Source: Bradyrhizobium arachidis
GTDB lineage: Bacteria; Pseudomonadota; Alphaproteobacteria; Rhizobiales; Xanthobacteraceae
DNA length: 64,000 bases
Assembly: GCF_024758505.1 (NCBI RefSeq)
Contig: NZ_CP077970.1
Coordinates: forward strand, 5,394,001 to 5,458,000
Direction of reading: 5' to 3'
Shown here: positions 9,322 through 19,607 of the stretch, in pieces
Layout: every line of letters starts with the position of its first letter
How positions within the stretch are numbered: position 1 is the stretch's first letter
The notes under the pieces: generated by a model
The model's input: the letters and a program-made list of their open reading frames with translations, nothing else
The model's database searches: none
What the model was told of the DNA's origin: nothing
Position numbers and translations under genes: made by a program

Positions 9322-10611
9322 TTATTTGGCGAAATCCGGCTGCCAGTCGCACAATTTTCGCGCAGCACCCGTGATGTCGGTGATGGATGGGAACGACCCC
9401 GTCTCCACCATCATCATGCGCGCCAGCCGCACGGCGCGCGCCTCGCTGATCGCCCGCCTCTGCGGATCCTCGATCAGCTCGAAATCGATATTGTGCGCGA
9501 GTCCGAAGATGCGGCGGATGATTTTTGCGGCGGCAAATCCGACCGTGTCGGCGAACAGCCGCTGCATATAGGCTTGCCGCTCGGCCTCCAGCCGTGCGGC
9601 GCCGTTGTCGCCGGCAAAGAGCGAGGCCGGATAGCCGTCGCCCGCGGCACCCGCGCGCCAGAGGTCGAGGAATTTTCGCAAGAACTCGCTCCAAACCTTC
9701 TCGACGGTGTCGAGCACCCAGCCCTCGAACGCGCGCCGTTCGCCCGGTGTGCGCTCATGGCCGGCCGAGGCAAAATAGGCCATCAGGAGATTGGCGATGA
9801 CGGCGCCGACGTCAAAACCCATCGGGCCGTAGAAGGCGAATTCGGGGTCGATCACCCGCGTCTCGGTCTCCGTCACCATGATCGAGCCGGTATGGAGGTC
9901 GCCATGGACCAGCGCCTCCGGGCTCGCCATGAATTTGAGTTTCAGCCGCGAAATCGCGACATGCAGGTCCAGGTCCTCACGCAGGCTTGCTGCGGTGGCG
10001 TCGAGGTATGGCGCGGTCCAGCGGTTCTGCTCCGCTATGCGATAGGGATCGGTGAAGATCAAATCCTCGGTGATCTTGCACAGCGCATGATTGCCAGCAA
10101 AGGCGGCGATGCCTTCCTTCTTGTCCGCCGCCGACAGCGCGAGATCGGAGGTGTAGAACAGCGTGCGCGCCATGAAGGTCGAGATGTCATCGACGAAGCG
10201 CGGATATTTGACGCCGGCGACCAGCCCCTTGCGCATGATGATGTGGGGCTCGAGCAGCTCCATCGCCGTCAGCGCGAGCGTGTCGTTGTGATGCAGCAGC
10301 GCCGGCACGAGGCCGGGGGCCAGTTCGGCCTGCCGCGACAACGCCAAAAATTCGTAATGCGCCCGCGACAGCGGCAGCGGCCAGCTTTCGCCGACCAGCC
10401 GCACATAAGGCAGCGCCTGCTTCACGGCGATCCCGCCTTGCGCGCCCTTGACGATGAAAACCAGATTGAGATTGCCGTCGCCGACCTCGGTGATCTCCCA
10501 AGCGCTCGGCGCCCCGCCCAGCGTTGTCGCTAGCCCTGGAACGCCGGCCAAATAGTCCCGCAGGTCGGCTTCATGCAGGATACAGTATTGATCTGCCCCA
10601 TCGGCCTTCAT
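9322..10611 (-). CDS. mtnK: S-methyl-5-thioribose kinase
   Basis: A 429-residue kinase that phosphorylates 5-methylthioribose in methionine salvage. It shows the protein-kinase-like fold of the family: a glycine-rich loop (EVGDGNLNLVF, residues 42-52), ATP-site lysine K64, catalytic HGDLHTGS at 236-243 and metal-binding DPEFAFYGPMGFD at 255-267. Length matches bacterial MtnK. The partner isomerase gene mtnA, often next door, is not in this window. The GMC oxidoreductase gene lies 88 bp downstream on the same strand. The last 60 residues are echoed by the broken fragment at 5144-5340, so this gene has been duplicated in the past. Confidence 0.93.
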   Translation of the reverse strand: MKADGADQYCILHEADLRDYLAGVPGLATTLGGAPSAWEITEVGDGNLNLVFIVKGAQGGIAVKQALPYVRLVGESWPLPLSRAHYEFLALSRQAELAPGLVPALLHHNDTLALTAMELLEPHIIMRKGLVAGVKYPRFVDDISTFMARTLFYTSDLALSAADKKEGIAAFAGNHALCKITEDLIFTDPYRIAEQNRWTAPYLDATAASLREDLDLHVAISRLKLKFMASPEALVHGDLHTGSIMVTETETRVIDPEFAFYGPMGFDVGAVIANLLMAYFASAGHERTPGERRAFEGWVLDTVEKVWSEFLRKFLDLWRAGAAGDGYPASLFAGDNGAARLEAERQAYMQRLFADTVGFAAAKIIRRIFGLAHNIDFELIEDPQRRAISEARAVRLARMMMVETGSFPSITDITGAARKLCDWQPDFAK

Positions 10612-10646
10612 GACGCTCCCACCCCATGGCTCTCATGGCCGGCTCG

Positions 10647-10994
10647 TCACTCGCGCTCCAGGAAGCTCGAACCGATATCGGCCTTTCTTTTAATCGGATC
10701 GTAGTCGCAATAGACGCCGTCCGCCACCAGCGTGTAGCTGGCGAAGACCGTGTATTTGTCCGTTTTGACCGAGTTGAGGCCGATGACCGAGGTGCTCTTG
10801 CCACCGTTCCACTTGAACGGCGTCGAGCTTTGCGCCCGCTCGCAGGCGGCGACCGCCTCGTTGAAGACGTAGCCTTCGACGAAGGCCTTCATGGTCCGGA
10901 CCTGGACCGCCATCTTCCATTCGAAATAGCCGATGGCACCGAGGCCAGCGACGATCAACACCAAGAGCGCAATGACGATCCGCTGAAAAGTCAT
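10647..10994 (-). CDS. Small membrane-anchored protein of unknown function
   Basis: A 115-residue protein with one hydrophobic segment at residues about 4-22 (a signal anchor) and a soluble remainder containing two cysteines (ACERA and YCDYD) that could form a disulfide outside the cytoplasm. The ATG at 10994 is preceded by GGGGGAAG and beats a TTG at 11006. I do not recognise the family. It is the last gene of the rnj-mce-DUF1467 string, 28 bp after the DUF1467 gene stop, and precedes mtnK by 35 bp on the same strand. Confidence 0.65.
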   Translation of the reverse strand: MTFQRIVIALLVLIVAGLGAIGYFEWKMAVQVRTMKAFVEGYVFNEAVAACERAQSSTPFKWNGGKSTSVIGLNSVKTDKYTVFASYTLVADGVYCDYDPIKRKADIGSSFLERE

Positions 10995-11022
10995 TCTTCC
11001 CCCCAAACGCCGCCGCCCAAAT

Positions 11023-11298
11023 CTAGAACGGCATTCCCATCAATTTCGACAACCGTTCGATCGACAAATATCCGGCATGGTAAGCGGCCATGCCAAGCCC
11101 GAAAACGATGGCAGAAATGATCGTGGTCCAGATCAGCTTGGGCCCCATCCTGGTCAGGATCGGAGCGCCGGGATCAGTCCCCGGCTCGCCAACGCCGTCC
11201 TCATGCTGGCTGCGTACGCCGAACGGCAGGGTCACGAACAGCGTGACCCACCACAGCACGAAGTAGATCGCGAGCGCGGTTGATATCTGGTAGGCCAT
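11023..11298 (-). CDS. DUF1467 family membrane protein
   Basis: A 91-residue protein with two hydrophobic segments, residues about 5-27 and 55-77, joined by a polar loop rich in Gly, Glu and Asp. The opening (MAYQISTALAIYFVLWW) and the loop motif LPFGVRSQHE are typical of DUF1467, a family found in alphaproteobacteria beside the methylmalonyl-CoA epimerase gene, as here (8 bp gap). Function unknown; the fixed linkage suggests a role linked to its neighbours but does not show one. Confidence 0.87.
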   Translation of the reverse strand: MAYQISTALAIYFVLWWVTLFVTLPFGVRSQHEDGVGEPGTDPGAPILTRMGPKLIWTTIISAIVFGLGMAAYHAGYLSIERLSKLMGMPF

Positions 11299-11306
11299 GG
11301 CCTGTC

Positions 11307-11711
11307 TTACGCCTGCTCGATCTCGACCAACGCGCCGGAAAAATCCTTCGGATGCAGGAACAGCACCGGCTTGCCGTGGGCGCCGATCTTCGGCACGCCG
11401 TCGCCGAGCACGCGGGCACCCTCCTTCACCAGCGCATCGCGCGAGGTGATGATGTCGACTACCTCGTAGCAGACATGGTGGATGCCGCCGTCGGCGTTGC
11501 GCTCCAGGAATTTGGCGATCGGCGAAGCCTCGCCATAAGGCTCGATGAACTCGATCTTGGTGTTTGGCAGCGTCACGAACACGGTGGTCACGCCGTGCTC
11601 GGGCAACGCCACCGCGTCCGAAATCTGCGCGCCGAATGCGGCGCCATAGATCTTCGCCGCCTTGGCGGCGTCCCTGGTCGCGATCGCGACGTGATTGAGC
11701 CGGCCCAGCAT
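11307..11711 (-). CDS. mce: Methylmalonyl-CoA epimerase
   Basis: A 134-residue vicinal-oxygen-chelate enzyme that interconverts (R)- and (S)-methylmalonyl-CoA in propionyl-CoA breakdown. Two beta-alpha-beta-beta-beta modules are visible. Metal-binding positions include H7 (LNHVAIA), a glutamate in IEFIEP, a histidine in GIHHVCYEV and the closing E in GALVEIEQ. Length is standard. It lies 57 bp after rnj and just before the DUF1467 gene on the same strand. A short inverted repeat sits in the gap to rnj. Confidence 0.93.
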   Translation of the reverse strand: MLGRLNHVAIATRDAAKAAKIYGAAFGAQISDAVALPEHGVTTVFVTLPNTKIEFIEPYGEASPIAKFLERNADGGIHHVCYEVVDIITSRDALVKEGARVLGDGVPKIGAHGKPVLFLHPKDFSGALVEIEQA

Positions 11712-11728
11712 GTTCCTTCTCCCTTAGA

Positions 11729-11760
11729 GCATGATCCGCGGTCTTCCGAAAAGATCATGC
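11729..11760. repeat. Small inverted repeat of rhizobial type between rnj and mce
   Basis: GCATGATC at 11729-11736 is mirrored by GATCATGC at 11753-11760 around a 16-base centre containing TCTTCCGAAAA. It resembles a shortened form of the GCATGATC-flanked palindromic elements scattered in Rhizobiales intergenic regions (family recalled, not searched). It could fold in the mRNA between rnj and mce. Confidence 0.55.
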
Positions 11761-11768
11761 TTAAACAG

Positions 11769-13439
11769 TTAGACTGTCAGCACATGTACCAGACAGGGGG
11801 GCTTTTTGCCCCAATGTTCGTTGATGACCGCGCGCACCGCCCGCCGCACTGATTCCGCGAGCGCATCGGCGTCGCGGCGCCGCGCCCGCGGCAGGCCCTC
11901 GATCGTCGAAACCACGGCGTCGAACACGAGGTCGTCAAAGGTCTCGCCGCCCCTATTCTTCTCGGGGATTCCGACGAGATCAATCTCGGGATCGTCAGCA
12001 AGCTCGCCCTGCTCGGTCATGGCGATGGCCACGAAGGCGCAGCCGGAGAACGCCATGCGCCGCCGCTCGACCACCGCGCGCGACTTGGAATCCTCCAAAA
12101 TCGTGCCGTCCTTGTAGAGCCGGCCCGAGGGCACCGCGCCGACGATGCCGGGATCGCCGGGGCCGAGCTTGACCAGGTCACCGTTGCGGCAGACCAGCAC
12201 TTTTGGCACGCCCGCCGCGCGCGCGAGCTTGGCATGCTCGTGCAGGTGCAGCGGCTCGCCATGGACGGGGATGAGGAGCTGCGGCTTGGTCCAGGCGATC
12301 AGGTCGCGCAGCTCGTCGCGGCGGGGATGGCCGGAGACGTGGACGAGATGGGTGCGATCGGTGATGACCTCGACGCCCTGCGACACCAGGCCGTTGATGA
12401 TTGCGCCGACCGCCTTCTCGTTGCCGGGGATGGTACGCGAGGAGAAGATGACACTGTCACCCTTGTTCAGGGTGACCTCGGGATGGTCGTCATTGGCGAT
12501 GCGCGCCAGCGCCGCGCGCGGCTCGCCCTGGCTGCCGGTGCACAGCGCCAGCACCTTCTCCTGGGGGATATGGCCGTAGAATTCGGGGCTGCGGAAATTC
12601 TGCACGCCGTCGAGATAGCCGGTCTCGCGCGCCACCTGCACCACCCGGTCCATGGCGCGACCGACCACGACGACCTCGCGGTCCGCCGCCTTGGCCGCAT
12701 CGGCGACCGCCTTGATGCGGGCGACGTTGGAGGCAAAAGTCGTGACCGCGACGCGGCCCCTGGCCTCTTTGACGAGCTCAATGATGGTCTTGGCGACCTC
12801 GGCTTCCGAGGGCGAGCGGCCCTCGCGCACGGCGTTGGTCGAATCGCCGATCAGGGCGAGCAGCCCCTCCTCGCCCAACTCGCGCAGCCGTCGCTCGTCC
12901 GTCGGCTGGCCGATGATCGGGGTCGGGTCGATCTTCCAGTCGCCGGTGTGCAGCACCGTGCCGACTTCGGTATGGATCGCCAGCGCATGCGACTCCGGAA
13001 TGGAGTGCGCGACCGGGATGAACTCGACATTGAACGGGCCAACGTCGACGCGGCCGCCGGACGGAATCACCGTCACCGGAATGTTGGGCGCGTTACGCTC
13101 GGCCGCGCATTTGGCCTCGAACAGCGCCGCGCTGAATTTCGTCGCGTAGATCGGGCATTTCAGTTTTGGCCAGAGATCGATGATAGCGCCGAAATGATCC
13201 TCATGGGCATGCGTCAGCACGAGGCCCATGAGGTTTTTGCGTTCCTTCTCCAGGAAGCTGATGTCGGGCATGATCAGGTCGATGCCCGGCAGGTGTTCCT
13301 CGTCGCCGAAGGAAACGCCGAGATCGATCGCGAGCCAGGCCCGCTGGTGGCGGTTGCCGAGGCCGTAGATCGACAGGTTCATGCCGATCTCGCCGACGCC
13401 GCCAAGCGGCGCAAAGACCAGCTCGTCGGGCCTCGCCAT
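11769..13439 (-). CDS. rnj: Ribonuclease J
   Basis: A 556-residue metallo-beta-lactamase/beta-CASP ribonuclease for mRNA decay and RNA maturation in the cytoplasm. The zinc-binding motif HAHEDH is at residues 77-82, with further ligands in VAHSIPESH and LHTGDWK. The beta-CASP region has GDSTNA and SGHPRRDEL, and the C-terminal end carries the small extra domain of the RNase J family. The ATG at 13439 overlaps the birA stop by one base (TGATG), implying coupled translation; an in-frame GTG sits immediately before it. It lies in the tail of the nuo operon, an arrangement seen in other alphaproteobacteria. Confidence 0.93.
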   Translation of the reverse strand: MARPDELVFAPLGGVGEIGMNLSIYGLGNRHQRAWLAIDLGVSFGDEEHLPGIDLIMPDISFLEKERKNLMGLVLTHAHEDHFGAIIDLWPKLKCPIYATKFSAALFEAKCAAERNAPNIPVTVIPSGGRVDVGPFNVEFIPVAHSIPESHALAIHTEVGTVLHTGDWKIDPTPIIGQPTDERRLRELGEEGLLALIGDSTNAVREGRSPSEAEVAKTIIELVKEARGRVAVTTFASNVARIKAVADAAKAADREVVVVGRAMDRVVQVARETGYLDGVQNFRSPEFYGHIPQEKVLALCTGSQGEPRAALARIANDDHPEVTLNKGDSVIFSSRTIPGNEKAVGAIINGLVSQGVEVITDRTHLVHVSGHPRRDELRDLIAWTKPQLLIPVHGEPLHLHEHAKLARAAGVPKVLVCRNGDLVKLGPGDPGIVGAVPSGRLYKDGTILEDSKSRAVVERRRMAFSGCAFVAIAMTEQGELADDPEIDLVGIPEKNRGGETFDDLVFDAVVSTIEGLPRARRRDADALAESVRRAVRAVINEHWGKKPPCLVHVLTV

Positions 13440-14245
13440 CACGTCGCTCCCACCGATGCCGCCGCACCAAAGAACACTTCGCCCGCGGCCACGGGCACAC
13501 GCCGGCCATCCGCGGTGCGGACAATCAGGCAGCCGCTGTCGTCGATCGTGTCAAAAACGCCTTCAACGGTCGCGTTGCCCGTGTTGATCGCCACCTTCTC
13601 GCCGAGCCCGGCCGCGCGTTCCAGCCAGAGGCGCCGGATCTCGGCAAAACCGCGACCATTGTCCCAGATGCCGCGGAACTCCACCCATGCATCGGACAGT
13701 GCGACGAAAAGCTCCTCTGCGCTGACCTGGACCCCGAGTTCTGCCAGCGACACGGCGGGTGTCGGCAAGCCCTCGGGCGCAGCGACAACGTTGGTGCCGA
13801 TGCCGACCACGACGGCAAGGCGCTCGCCGACCGGCTCGGCTTCGAGGCCGATCCCGACGAGCTTTTTGCCTCCGGCCAACACGTCGTTCGGCCACTTCAG
13901 CGCGTATGTCGGACGCCCGGGACCAAGGCGCAGCGCCGCCTCGATACTGACCTGATCGAGCGCCGTCGCCTCGGCCAGCCCCGCGGCAAAGCCGATCGTC
14001 GCGGCAACAGCCGGGGCGACGTCCAGGACCTCCAAAATGGTGGCGGCGAGATTGCCGCGCGGCGCGATCCAGGCGCGCTGGCGGCGGCCGCGACCGGCGG
14101 TCTGTTGCGTGGTCACGAACCAGATCGGGCCCCGCTCACCGGCGCGGGCGCGCTCCAGCGCCTCCGCATTGGTCGAGCCGATCTGGTCAAAGGCTGCGAG
14201 CCGGTAGCCCGCCTGGAGAGCCCGATGACCGAGCGCGAAACTCAT
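13439..14245 (-). CDS. birA: Biotin--[acetyl-CoA-carboxylase] ligase
   Basis: A 268-residue enzyme that attaches biotin to carboxylase carrier domains. It shows the ATP/biotin loop GRGRRQRAW at residues 51-59 and the catalytic lysine in KWPND (K117). The N-terminal winged helix of E. coli BirA is absent, so this is a catalytic-only ligase that should not act as repressor of biotin genes. It starts 3 bp after the nuoN stop and its own stop overlaps the rnj start. The carboxylase link fits mce two genes downstream. Confidence 0.93.
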   Translation of the reverse strand: MSFALGHRALQAGYRLAAFDQIGSTNAEALERARAGERGPIWFVTTQQTAGRGRRQRAWIAPRGNLAATILEVLDVAPAVAATIGFAAGLAEATALDQVSIEAALRLGPGRPTYALKWPNDVLAGGKKLVGIGLEAEPVGERLAVVVGIGTNVVAAPEGLPTPAVSLAELGVQVSAEELFVALSDAWVEFRGIWDNGRGFAEIRRLWLERAAGLGEKVAINTGNATVEGVFDTIDDSGCLIVRTADGRRVPVAAGEVFFGAAASVGAT

Positions 14246-14247
14246 CC

Positions 14248-15684
14248 CTAGAACAGCGACTTGGCCGCCGCGCTCGCCATGCTCACGAGCGGCGCCGGAT
14301 AGACGAAGAACAGGATGTTGAAGAGGCCGGCGACCGCGAGCACGGTGCGCAGCTCGATCCTGACAGGATCCAGCTTGGTCAGCGGCTCGTCGAAGTACAT
14401 CGTCTTGACGATGGTGAGATAGTAGTAGGCGCCCACCACGCTGGTCAGCACGCCGATGACGGACAGCGTGAACAGGTTAGCCTTGATCGCGGCGACGAAG
14501 ACGTACCATTTGGCGAAGAAGCCGGCGAGCGGCGGGACGCCCGCGAGCGAGAACAGCAGCATCGCGAAGAAAAAGGCGAGCAACGGGTTGGTGCGCGAGA
14601 GACCGGCGAAATCGCTAATGTTCTCGACGTTCTTGCCGTCGCGTTTCATGGCGAGGATGATGGCGAAGGAGCCGAGCGTCATCGCGACATAGATCGCGAT
14701 ATAGACCAGCACGCCCTGCGCGCCCTCTGGCGTACCGGCGGCAAGGCCGACCAGCGCAAAGCCCATATGGCCGATCGAGGAATAGGCCATCAGGCGCTTG
14801 ATGTTGGTCTGCCCGATCGCCGCAAAGGAACCCAGTGCCATCGATGCGATCGCCACGAAGACGATGATCTGCTGCCACTGGCCGAGGATGCCCGGGAACG
14901 CGGTCAGCGCCACACGGGTGAAGACCGCGAGCGCCGCGACCTTGGGCGCGGAGGCAAAGAACGCGGTCACCGGCGTCGGCGCGCCTTCATAGACGTCCGG
15001 CGTCCACATGTGGAACGGCACGGCAGACACCTTGAAGCAGAGGCCGGCGAGCAGGAAGACCAGGCCGAACACCAGGCCGACATTCGCATGGGTCGCAGCC
15101 GCGGCAATGCCGGCAAAGTTGACCGTACCGGTGAAGCCGTAGACCAACGAGGCGCCGTAGAGCAGCATGCCCGACGACAGCGCACCCAGCACGAAGTACT
15201 TGAGGCCCGCTTCGGTCGACTTGGCATTGTCCCGGTTGGAGGACGCCACGACGTAGAGCGCCAGCGACATCAGCTCGAGGCCGAGATAGAGCGAGATCAA
15301 ATCGCCGGCCGAGATCAGCACCATCATGCCGAGCGTCGAAAGCAGGACCAGGATCGCATATTCAAAGATGCGACGGGACGGATCGGACAGAAACTCCGCC
15401 GACAGGATCAGCGTCGCAGCCGAGCCGATCAACGCAAGTACCTTCAGGAAGCGCGCAAAGTCGTCGACGATGAAGCTGCCGCCGAAGGTCACGAGCTTGC
15501 CGGCCGGCAAGGTCAGCACCAGCACGCCGGTCAGGACCAGGAGCAGCACCGCGAGCGTGGTGACCGCCTTGGTCGTCCCCTGCCCGCGATAGGCACCCAG
15601 CATCAGCAGCGCCATGCTGCCGATTGCCAGCACGAGCTCGGGCAGCACCGGCCCCAGTTGATATCCTGCAGTCTCAAAGCTCAT
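14248..15684 (-). CDS. nuoN: NADH-quinone oxidoreductase subunit N
   Basis: A 478-residue antiporter-like membrane subunit of respiratory complex I, with about fourteen hydrophobic segments. It carries the proton-channel features of the family: a conserved glutamate in LGLELMSLALYV, the lysine-bearing KVSAVPFHMWTPDVYEGAP and AYSSIGHMGF. It is the last nuo gene, 24 bp after nuoM, and birA follows after 2 bp. Confidence 0.96.
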   Translation of the reverse strand: MSFETAGYQLGPVLPELVLAIGSMALLMLGAYRGQGTTKAVTTLAVLLLVLTGVLVLTLPAGKLVTFGGSFIVDDFARFLKVLALIGSAATLILSAEFLSDPSRRIFEYAILVLLSTLGMMVLISAGDLISLYLGLELMSLALYVVASSNRDNAKSTEAGLKYFVLGALSSGMLLYGASLVYGFTGTVNFAGIAAAATHANVGLVFGLVFLLAGLCFKVSAVPFHMWTPDVYEGAPTPVTAFFASAPKVAALAVFTRVALTAFPGILGQWQQIIVFVAIASMALGSFAAIGQTNIKRLMAYSSIGHMGFALVGLAAGTPEGAQGVLVYIAIYVAMTLGSFAIILAMKRDGKNVENISDFAGLSRTNPLLAFFFAMLLFSLAGVPPLAGFFAKWYVFVAAIKANLFTLSVIGVLTSVVGAYYYLTIVKTMYFDEPLTKLDPVRIELRTVLAVAGLFNILFFVYPAPLVSMASAAAKSLF

Positions 15685-15708
15685 GGCGATATCCTCACCC
15701 TGCCGCTG

Positions 15709-17217
15709 TCATTGCAGCAGTGCGGCGGCCTTAACGGCCGTCACCGCGGTGTTGTAATTGTTGACGAGTTGCTGGACCGAGGCTGCCGACATGTCGAGCA
15801 CCGGCTTCGGATAGACGCCGAACAGGATGGTCAGCGCGATCAGCGGGAACAGGGTCAGGCACTCCCGGAAGGTGAGGTCCTTGATGGTCGCCAGCGACGG
15901 CTTGACCAGCGCTCCGAAAACGACCTTGCGGTAGAGCCAGAGCGCGTAGCCGGCCGACAGGATCACGCCGAAGGTCGCGGCGAACGCGGTCGGGATCGAG
16001 ACCTTGAAGGTGCCGAGCAGCGTCATGAACTCGCCGACGAAGCCACTGGTGCCGGGCAGACCGACATTGGCCATGGTGAACACCATGAACGTCAGCGCGT
16101 ACAGCGGCATCCGGTTCACGAGGCCGCCATAGGCTGCGATCTCGCGGGTATGCATGCGGTCGTAGACGATGCCGACGCAGAGGAACAGCGCGCCGGAGAC
16201 GATGCCGTGCGAGATCATCTGGAACACGCCGCCGGCCACGCCCTGCATGGTGCCGGCGAAAATGCCCATGGTGACGAAGCCCATATGCGCGACGGAGGAG
16301 TACGCGATCAGCTTCTTCATGTCCTCCTGCATCAAGGCCACCAGCGAGGTGTAGATGATGGCGATGGCCGAGAGCGTGAAGATCAGCGGCGCGAAGTCAT
16401 GCGAGGCCAGCGGGAACATCGGCAGCGAGAACCGCAGGAAGCCGTAACCGCCCATCTTCAGCAGGATCGCGGCCAGGATGACCGAGCCCGCCGTCGGCGC
16501 CTCGACGTGCGCATCGGGCAGCCAGGTGTGCACCGGCCACATCGGCATCTTCACCGCGAACGAGGCGAAGAAGGCCAGCCACGCCCAGGTCTGCAACGAC
16601 CGCGGCACGGCGGTGTGCATCAGGGTCGGGATGTCGGTGGTGCCGCCGTTCCAGTACAGCGCCATGATGGCGAGCAGCATCAAGACCGAACCGAGCAGCG
16701 TGTAGAGGAAGAACTTGAACGATGCATAGACCCGGCGCGGACCGCCCCAGACGCCGATGATCAGGAACATCGGGATCAGGCCGCCTTCGAAGAACAGGTA
16801 GAACAGCACGAGGTCGAGCGCCGAGAAGGTGCCTACCATCAGCGTTTCCAGGATCAGGAACGCCATCATGTATTCGCGGACGCGGGTCGTGACCGACTTC
16901 CAGCTCGCGATGATGCAGAACGGCATCAAGGCGGTGGTCAGGATCACGAACGGCAGCGAAATGCCGTCCACGCCCATGTGATAGGTGATGCCGGAGGCGA
17001 GCCAGTTCGTCTTCTCGACGAACTGGAAGTCGGCAACCGTCGGATCGAAGCGCCAGACCAGCAGCAGCGACACCGCGAAGGTGATCAGCGTGGTCCAGAG
17101 CGCGATCCAGCGCGAATTGGCCTTGGCTGCCTCATCGTCGCCGCGGCTGACATAGACGATCAGCGCGCCGACCAGCGGCAGGAAGGTGGTGACGGAAAGG
17201 ATGGGCCAGGTTGTCAT
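15709..17217 (-). CDS. nuoM: NADH-quinone oxidoreductase subunit M
   Basis: A 502-residue antiporter-like proton-pumping subunit of complex I. Fourteen or so membrane segments are visible, with the channel motifs [34 protein letters not shown] and [10 protein letters not shown]. It abuts nuoL directly: the nuoL stop occupies 17218-17220 and the nuoM ATG starts at 17217. This spacing indicates coupled translation within the operon. Confidence 0.96.
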   Translation of the reverse strand: MTTWPILSVTTFLPLVGALIVYVSRGDDEAAKANSRWIALWTTLITFAVSLLLVWRFDPTVADFQFVEKTNWLASGITYHMGVDGISLPFVILTTALMPFCIIASWKSVTTRVREYMMAFLILETLMVGTFSALDLVLFYLFFEGGLIPMFLIIGVWGGPRRVYASFKFFLYTLLGSVLMLLAIMALYWNGGTTDIPTLMHTAVPRSLQTWAWLAFFASFAVKMPMWPVHTWLPDAHVEAPTAGSVILAAILLKMGGYGFLRFSLPMFPLASHDFAPLIFTLSAIAIIYTSLVALMQEDMKKLIAYSSVAHMGFVTMGIFAGTMQGVAGGVFQMISHGIVSGALFLCVGIVYDRMHTREIAAYGGLVNRMPLYALTFMVFTMANVGLPGTSGFVGEFMTLLGTFKVSIPTAFAATFGVILSAGYALWLYRKVVFGALVKPSLATIKDLTFRECLTLFPLIALTILFGVYPKPVLDMSAASVQQLVNNYNTAVTAVKAAALLQ

Positions 17218-19290
17218 TTACTGGCCTCCAAAGCCGAACATGAACCATGTGATCAGGCCGGCGACGCCGATCAGCATGGCGAATGCGTAGTGATAGAGAT
17301 AGCCGGTCTGGATCTTCACGACGTTGCGGGTGACGTCCAGGACACGCGCCGAGACGCCGTCCGGGCCAAAACCGTCGATGATGAAGCCGTCGCCCTTCTT
17401 CCAGAGCTGATAGCCGATCCACTTCGCCGGGCGGACGAAGATGACGTCGTAGAGCTCGTCGAAGTACCACTTGTTGAGCAGGAAGTTGTACAGCCCCGGC
17501 TGGGTCGTCGCGAGTTCGACCGGCAGATAGGGCCGGCGGATGTAGAACAGGTACGAGATCAGGAAGCCCACCACCATCATCACCGTCGGCAGCAAGGCGA
17601 TGGTCTCGGGGATGTGGTGCATCTCCTCGATGATGTGCGGGTTCATCTTCACGGATTCGCGGAAGAACTCCTCGATGCCGTGACCGGCGAACAATTCCTT
17701 GAACGGGAAGCCCGCGACGATGGAGCCGACCGCCAGCACGCCGATCGGGATCAGCATCCAGATCGGGGCCTCATGCGCCGCCTCGTAATGATGCTCGTCA
17801 TGCGGTTCGCCGTGGAACGTCTTGAAGATCAGGCGCCAGGAATAGAACGAGGTCAGGCAGGCCGCGATCACGGTCATCAGGAAGCCGTAGAACGCGAACG
17901 GATTGTGCGAGGCGTAGGCGGACTCGATGATCGCGTCCTTGGAGAAGTAGCCGGCCGTCAGCGGGAAGCCGGTGAGCGCCAGCGTGCCGACCACCATCAC
18001 GGCATAGGTGTAGGGGATTTTCTTCCAGAGCCCGCCCATGTTGCGGATGTCCTGCTCGTGGTGCATCGCGTAGATCACCGAGCCTGAGCCTAGGAACAGC
18101 AGCGCCTTGAAGAAGGCGTGCGTGAACAAATGGAACATGCCGACCGAATAGGCCCCTGCCCCCATCGCCACGAACATGTAGCCGAGCTGCGAACAGGTCG
18201 AGTAAGCGACGATGCGCTTGATGTCGTTCTGGACGAGGCCGACTGTCGCCGCGAAGAACGCGGTGGTCGCACCGAAGAACATCACGACAGCCTGCGCGTT
18301 CGGCGCGAGTTCGAACAGAGGCGACAGGCGCGCCACCATGAACACGCCTGCGGTGACCATGGTCGCGGCGTGGATCAGCGCCGAGACCGGGGTCGGGCCT
18401 TCCATGGCGTCCGGCAACCAGGTGTGCAGCAGGAACTGCGCCGACTTGCCCATCGCGCCCATGAACAGGAGCACGCAGGTCAGCGTCAGCGCATCCGCCT
18501 GCCAGCCGAGGAAGTTGATGGTCTTGCCGGTCAGGCCGGGGGCGGCGTGGAAGATGGTCTCGAAATCGGTCGAGCCAACCAGCATGAAGATCGCGAAGAT
18601 GCCGAGCGCGAAACCGAAATCGCCGACGCGGTTGACGATGAAGGCCTTGATCGCCGCCGCATTCGCCGACGGCTTGTGGTACCAGAAGCCGATCAGCAGA
18701 TAGCTTGCGAGACCGACGCCTTCCCAGCCGAAGAAGAGCTGCACCAAATTGTCGGCAGTCACCAGCATCAGCATCGCGAAGGTGAACAGGCTGAGATAGC
18801 CGAAGAAGCGCGGCCGATACGGATCCTCATCCATATAGCCGATGGAATAGAGGTGCACGAGCGAGGACACGGTCGTGACCACGACCAGCATCACCGCCGT
18901 CAGCGTATCCACCCGCAGCGCCCAGTAGACCTGGAGGTCGCCGGACACGATCCAGGGCAGCAGCGGAATCCGCGCGTCGTGATGCATGAAGCCGACATCG
19001 ACCAGCGTGAACCAGGACAGCGCCGCCGACACGAACAGCAGCGCCGTCGTGATCAGCTCGGCCGCGCGCGATCCCGCCGCCGGCGGCTCGGAGACGTGGT
19101 GGTCGTCGTGGCCGTGATCATCATGCGCGTGGTCATCGTGGGCCGCCGCGTGACCATGGGCATCGCCATGCCCGTGATCATGATGCTCGACGGTGTCGCC
19201 GCTGGGGTTGCGGGCATGCGCGCCGAACAGCGCGATCAGGCCGGCCAGAATGGCGCCCAGCAGCGGCAGAAAAACGATTGCCTGAACCAT
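17218..19290 (-). CDS. nuoL: NADH-quinone oxidoreductase subunit L with a His-rich insert
   Basis: A 690-residue antiporter-like subunit of complex I, ending in the long lateral helix region and final membrane anchor typical of NuoL. Core motifs are [36 protein letters not shown] and [10 protein letters not shown]. Unusually, between the first and second membrane segments, residues 36-65 form a loop with 13 histidines interleaved with Asp and Gly (repeats such as [11 protein letters not shown]). E. coli NuoL has no such loop, as far as I know, which accounts for part of the extra length. The loop could bind Zn, Ni, Co or Cu, but that is inference. Confidence 0.95.
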   Translation of the reverse strand: MVQAIVFLPLLGAILAGLIALFGAHARNPSGDTVEHHDHGHGDAHGHAAAHDDHAHDDHGHDDHHVSEPPAAGSRAAELITTALLFVSAALSWFTLVDVGFMHHDARIPLLPWIVSGDLQVYWALRVDTLTAVMLVVVTTVSSLVHLYSIGYMDEDPYRPRFFGYLSLFTFAMLMLVTADNLVQLFFGWEGVGLASYLLIGFWYHKPSANAAAIKAFIVNRVGDFGFALGIFAIFMLVGSTDFETIFHAAPGLTGKTINFLGWQADALTLTCVLLFMGAMGKSAQFLLHTWLPDAMEGPTPVSALIHAATMVTAGVFMVARLSPLFELAPNAQAVVMFFGATTAFFAATVGLVQNDIKRIVAYSTCSQLGYMFVAMGAGAYSVGMFHLFTHAFFKALLFLGSGSVIYAMHHEQDIRNMGGLWKKIPYTYAVMVVGTLALTGFPLTAGYFSKDAIIESAYASHNPFAFYGFLMTVIAACLTSFYSWRLIFKTFHGEPHDEHHYEAAHEAPIWMLIPIGVLAVGSIVAGFPFKELFAGHGIEEFFRESVKMNPHIIEEMHHIPETIALLPTVMMVVGFLISYLFYIRRPYLPVELATTQPGLYNFLLNKWYFDELYDVIFVRPAKWIGYQLWKKGDGFIIDGFGPDGVSARVLDVTRNVVKIQTGYLYHYAFAMLIGVAGLITWFMFGFGGQ

Positions 19291-19298
19291 GACTGAGC

Positions 19299-19607
19299 TC
19301 AGCCCTTCATCAGATTGACGTCCTCAACCGCGATCGAGCCGCGGTTGCGGAAATAGACCACCAGGATGGCAAGACCGATCGCGGCTTCGGCGGCTGCGAC
19401 GGTAAGCACCAGCAGCGCAAAAACCTGGCCGACGATGTCGCCGAGGAAGGTCGAGAACGCCACCAGGTTGATGTTGACCGAGAGCAGGATCAGCTCGATC
19501 GACATCAGGATGACGATGATGTTCTTGCGGTTGAGGAAGATACCGAGGATCCCGAGCGTGAACAGGATCGCGCCGACCGCCAGATAGTGTCCAAGCCCGA
19601 TCGTCAT
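19299..19607 (-). CDS. nuoK: NADH-quinone oxidoreductase subunit K
   Basis: A 102-residue membrane subunit of complex I with three hydrophobic helices and the conserved glutamates of the proton path in [11 protein letters not shown] and AAEAAIGLA. The ATG at 19607 overlaps the nuoJ stop by four bases (ATGA), so I prefer it to the upstream in-frame start at 19616. nuoL follows after 8 bp. Confidence 0.96.
   Translation of the reverse strand: MTIGLGHYLAVGAILFTLGILGIFLNRKNIIVILMSIELILLSVNINLVAFSTFLGDIVGQVFALLVLTVAAAEAAIGLAILVVYFRNRGSIAVEDVNLMKG

Noticed and set aside
12234..13955. Open frame of 573 codons antisense to rnj and birA
   Set aside because: A shadow of strong coding on the other strand, with no recognisable motif.
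14767..18087. Open frame of 1106 codons on the plus strand
   Set aside because: It runs antisense to nuoN, nuoM and nuoL, and is rich in Arg, His, Gln, Glu and Asp as expected for the reverse of GC-rich membrane-protein genes. No ribosome site or domain was seen.
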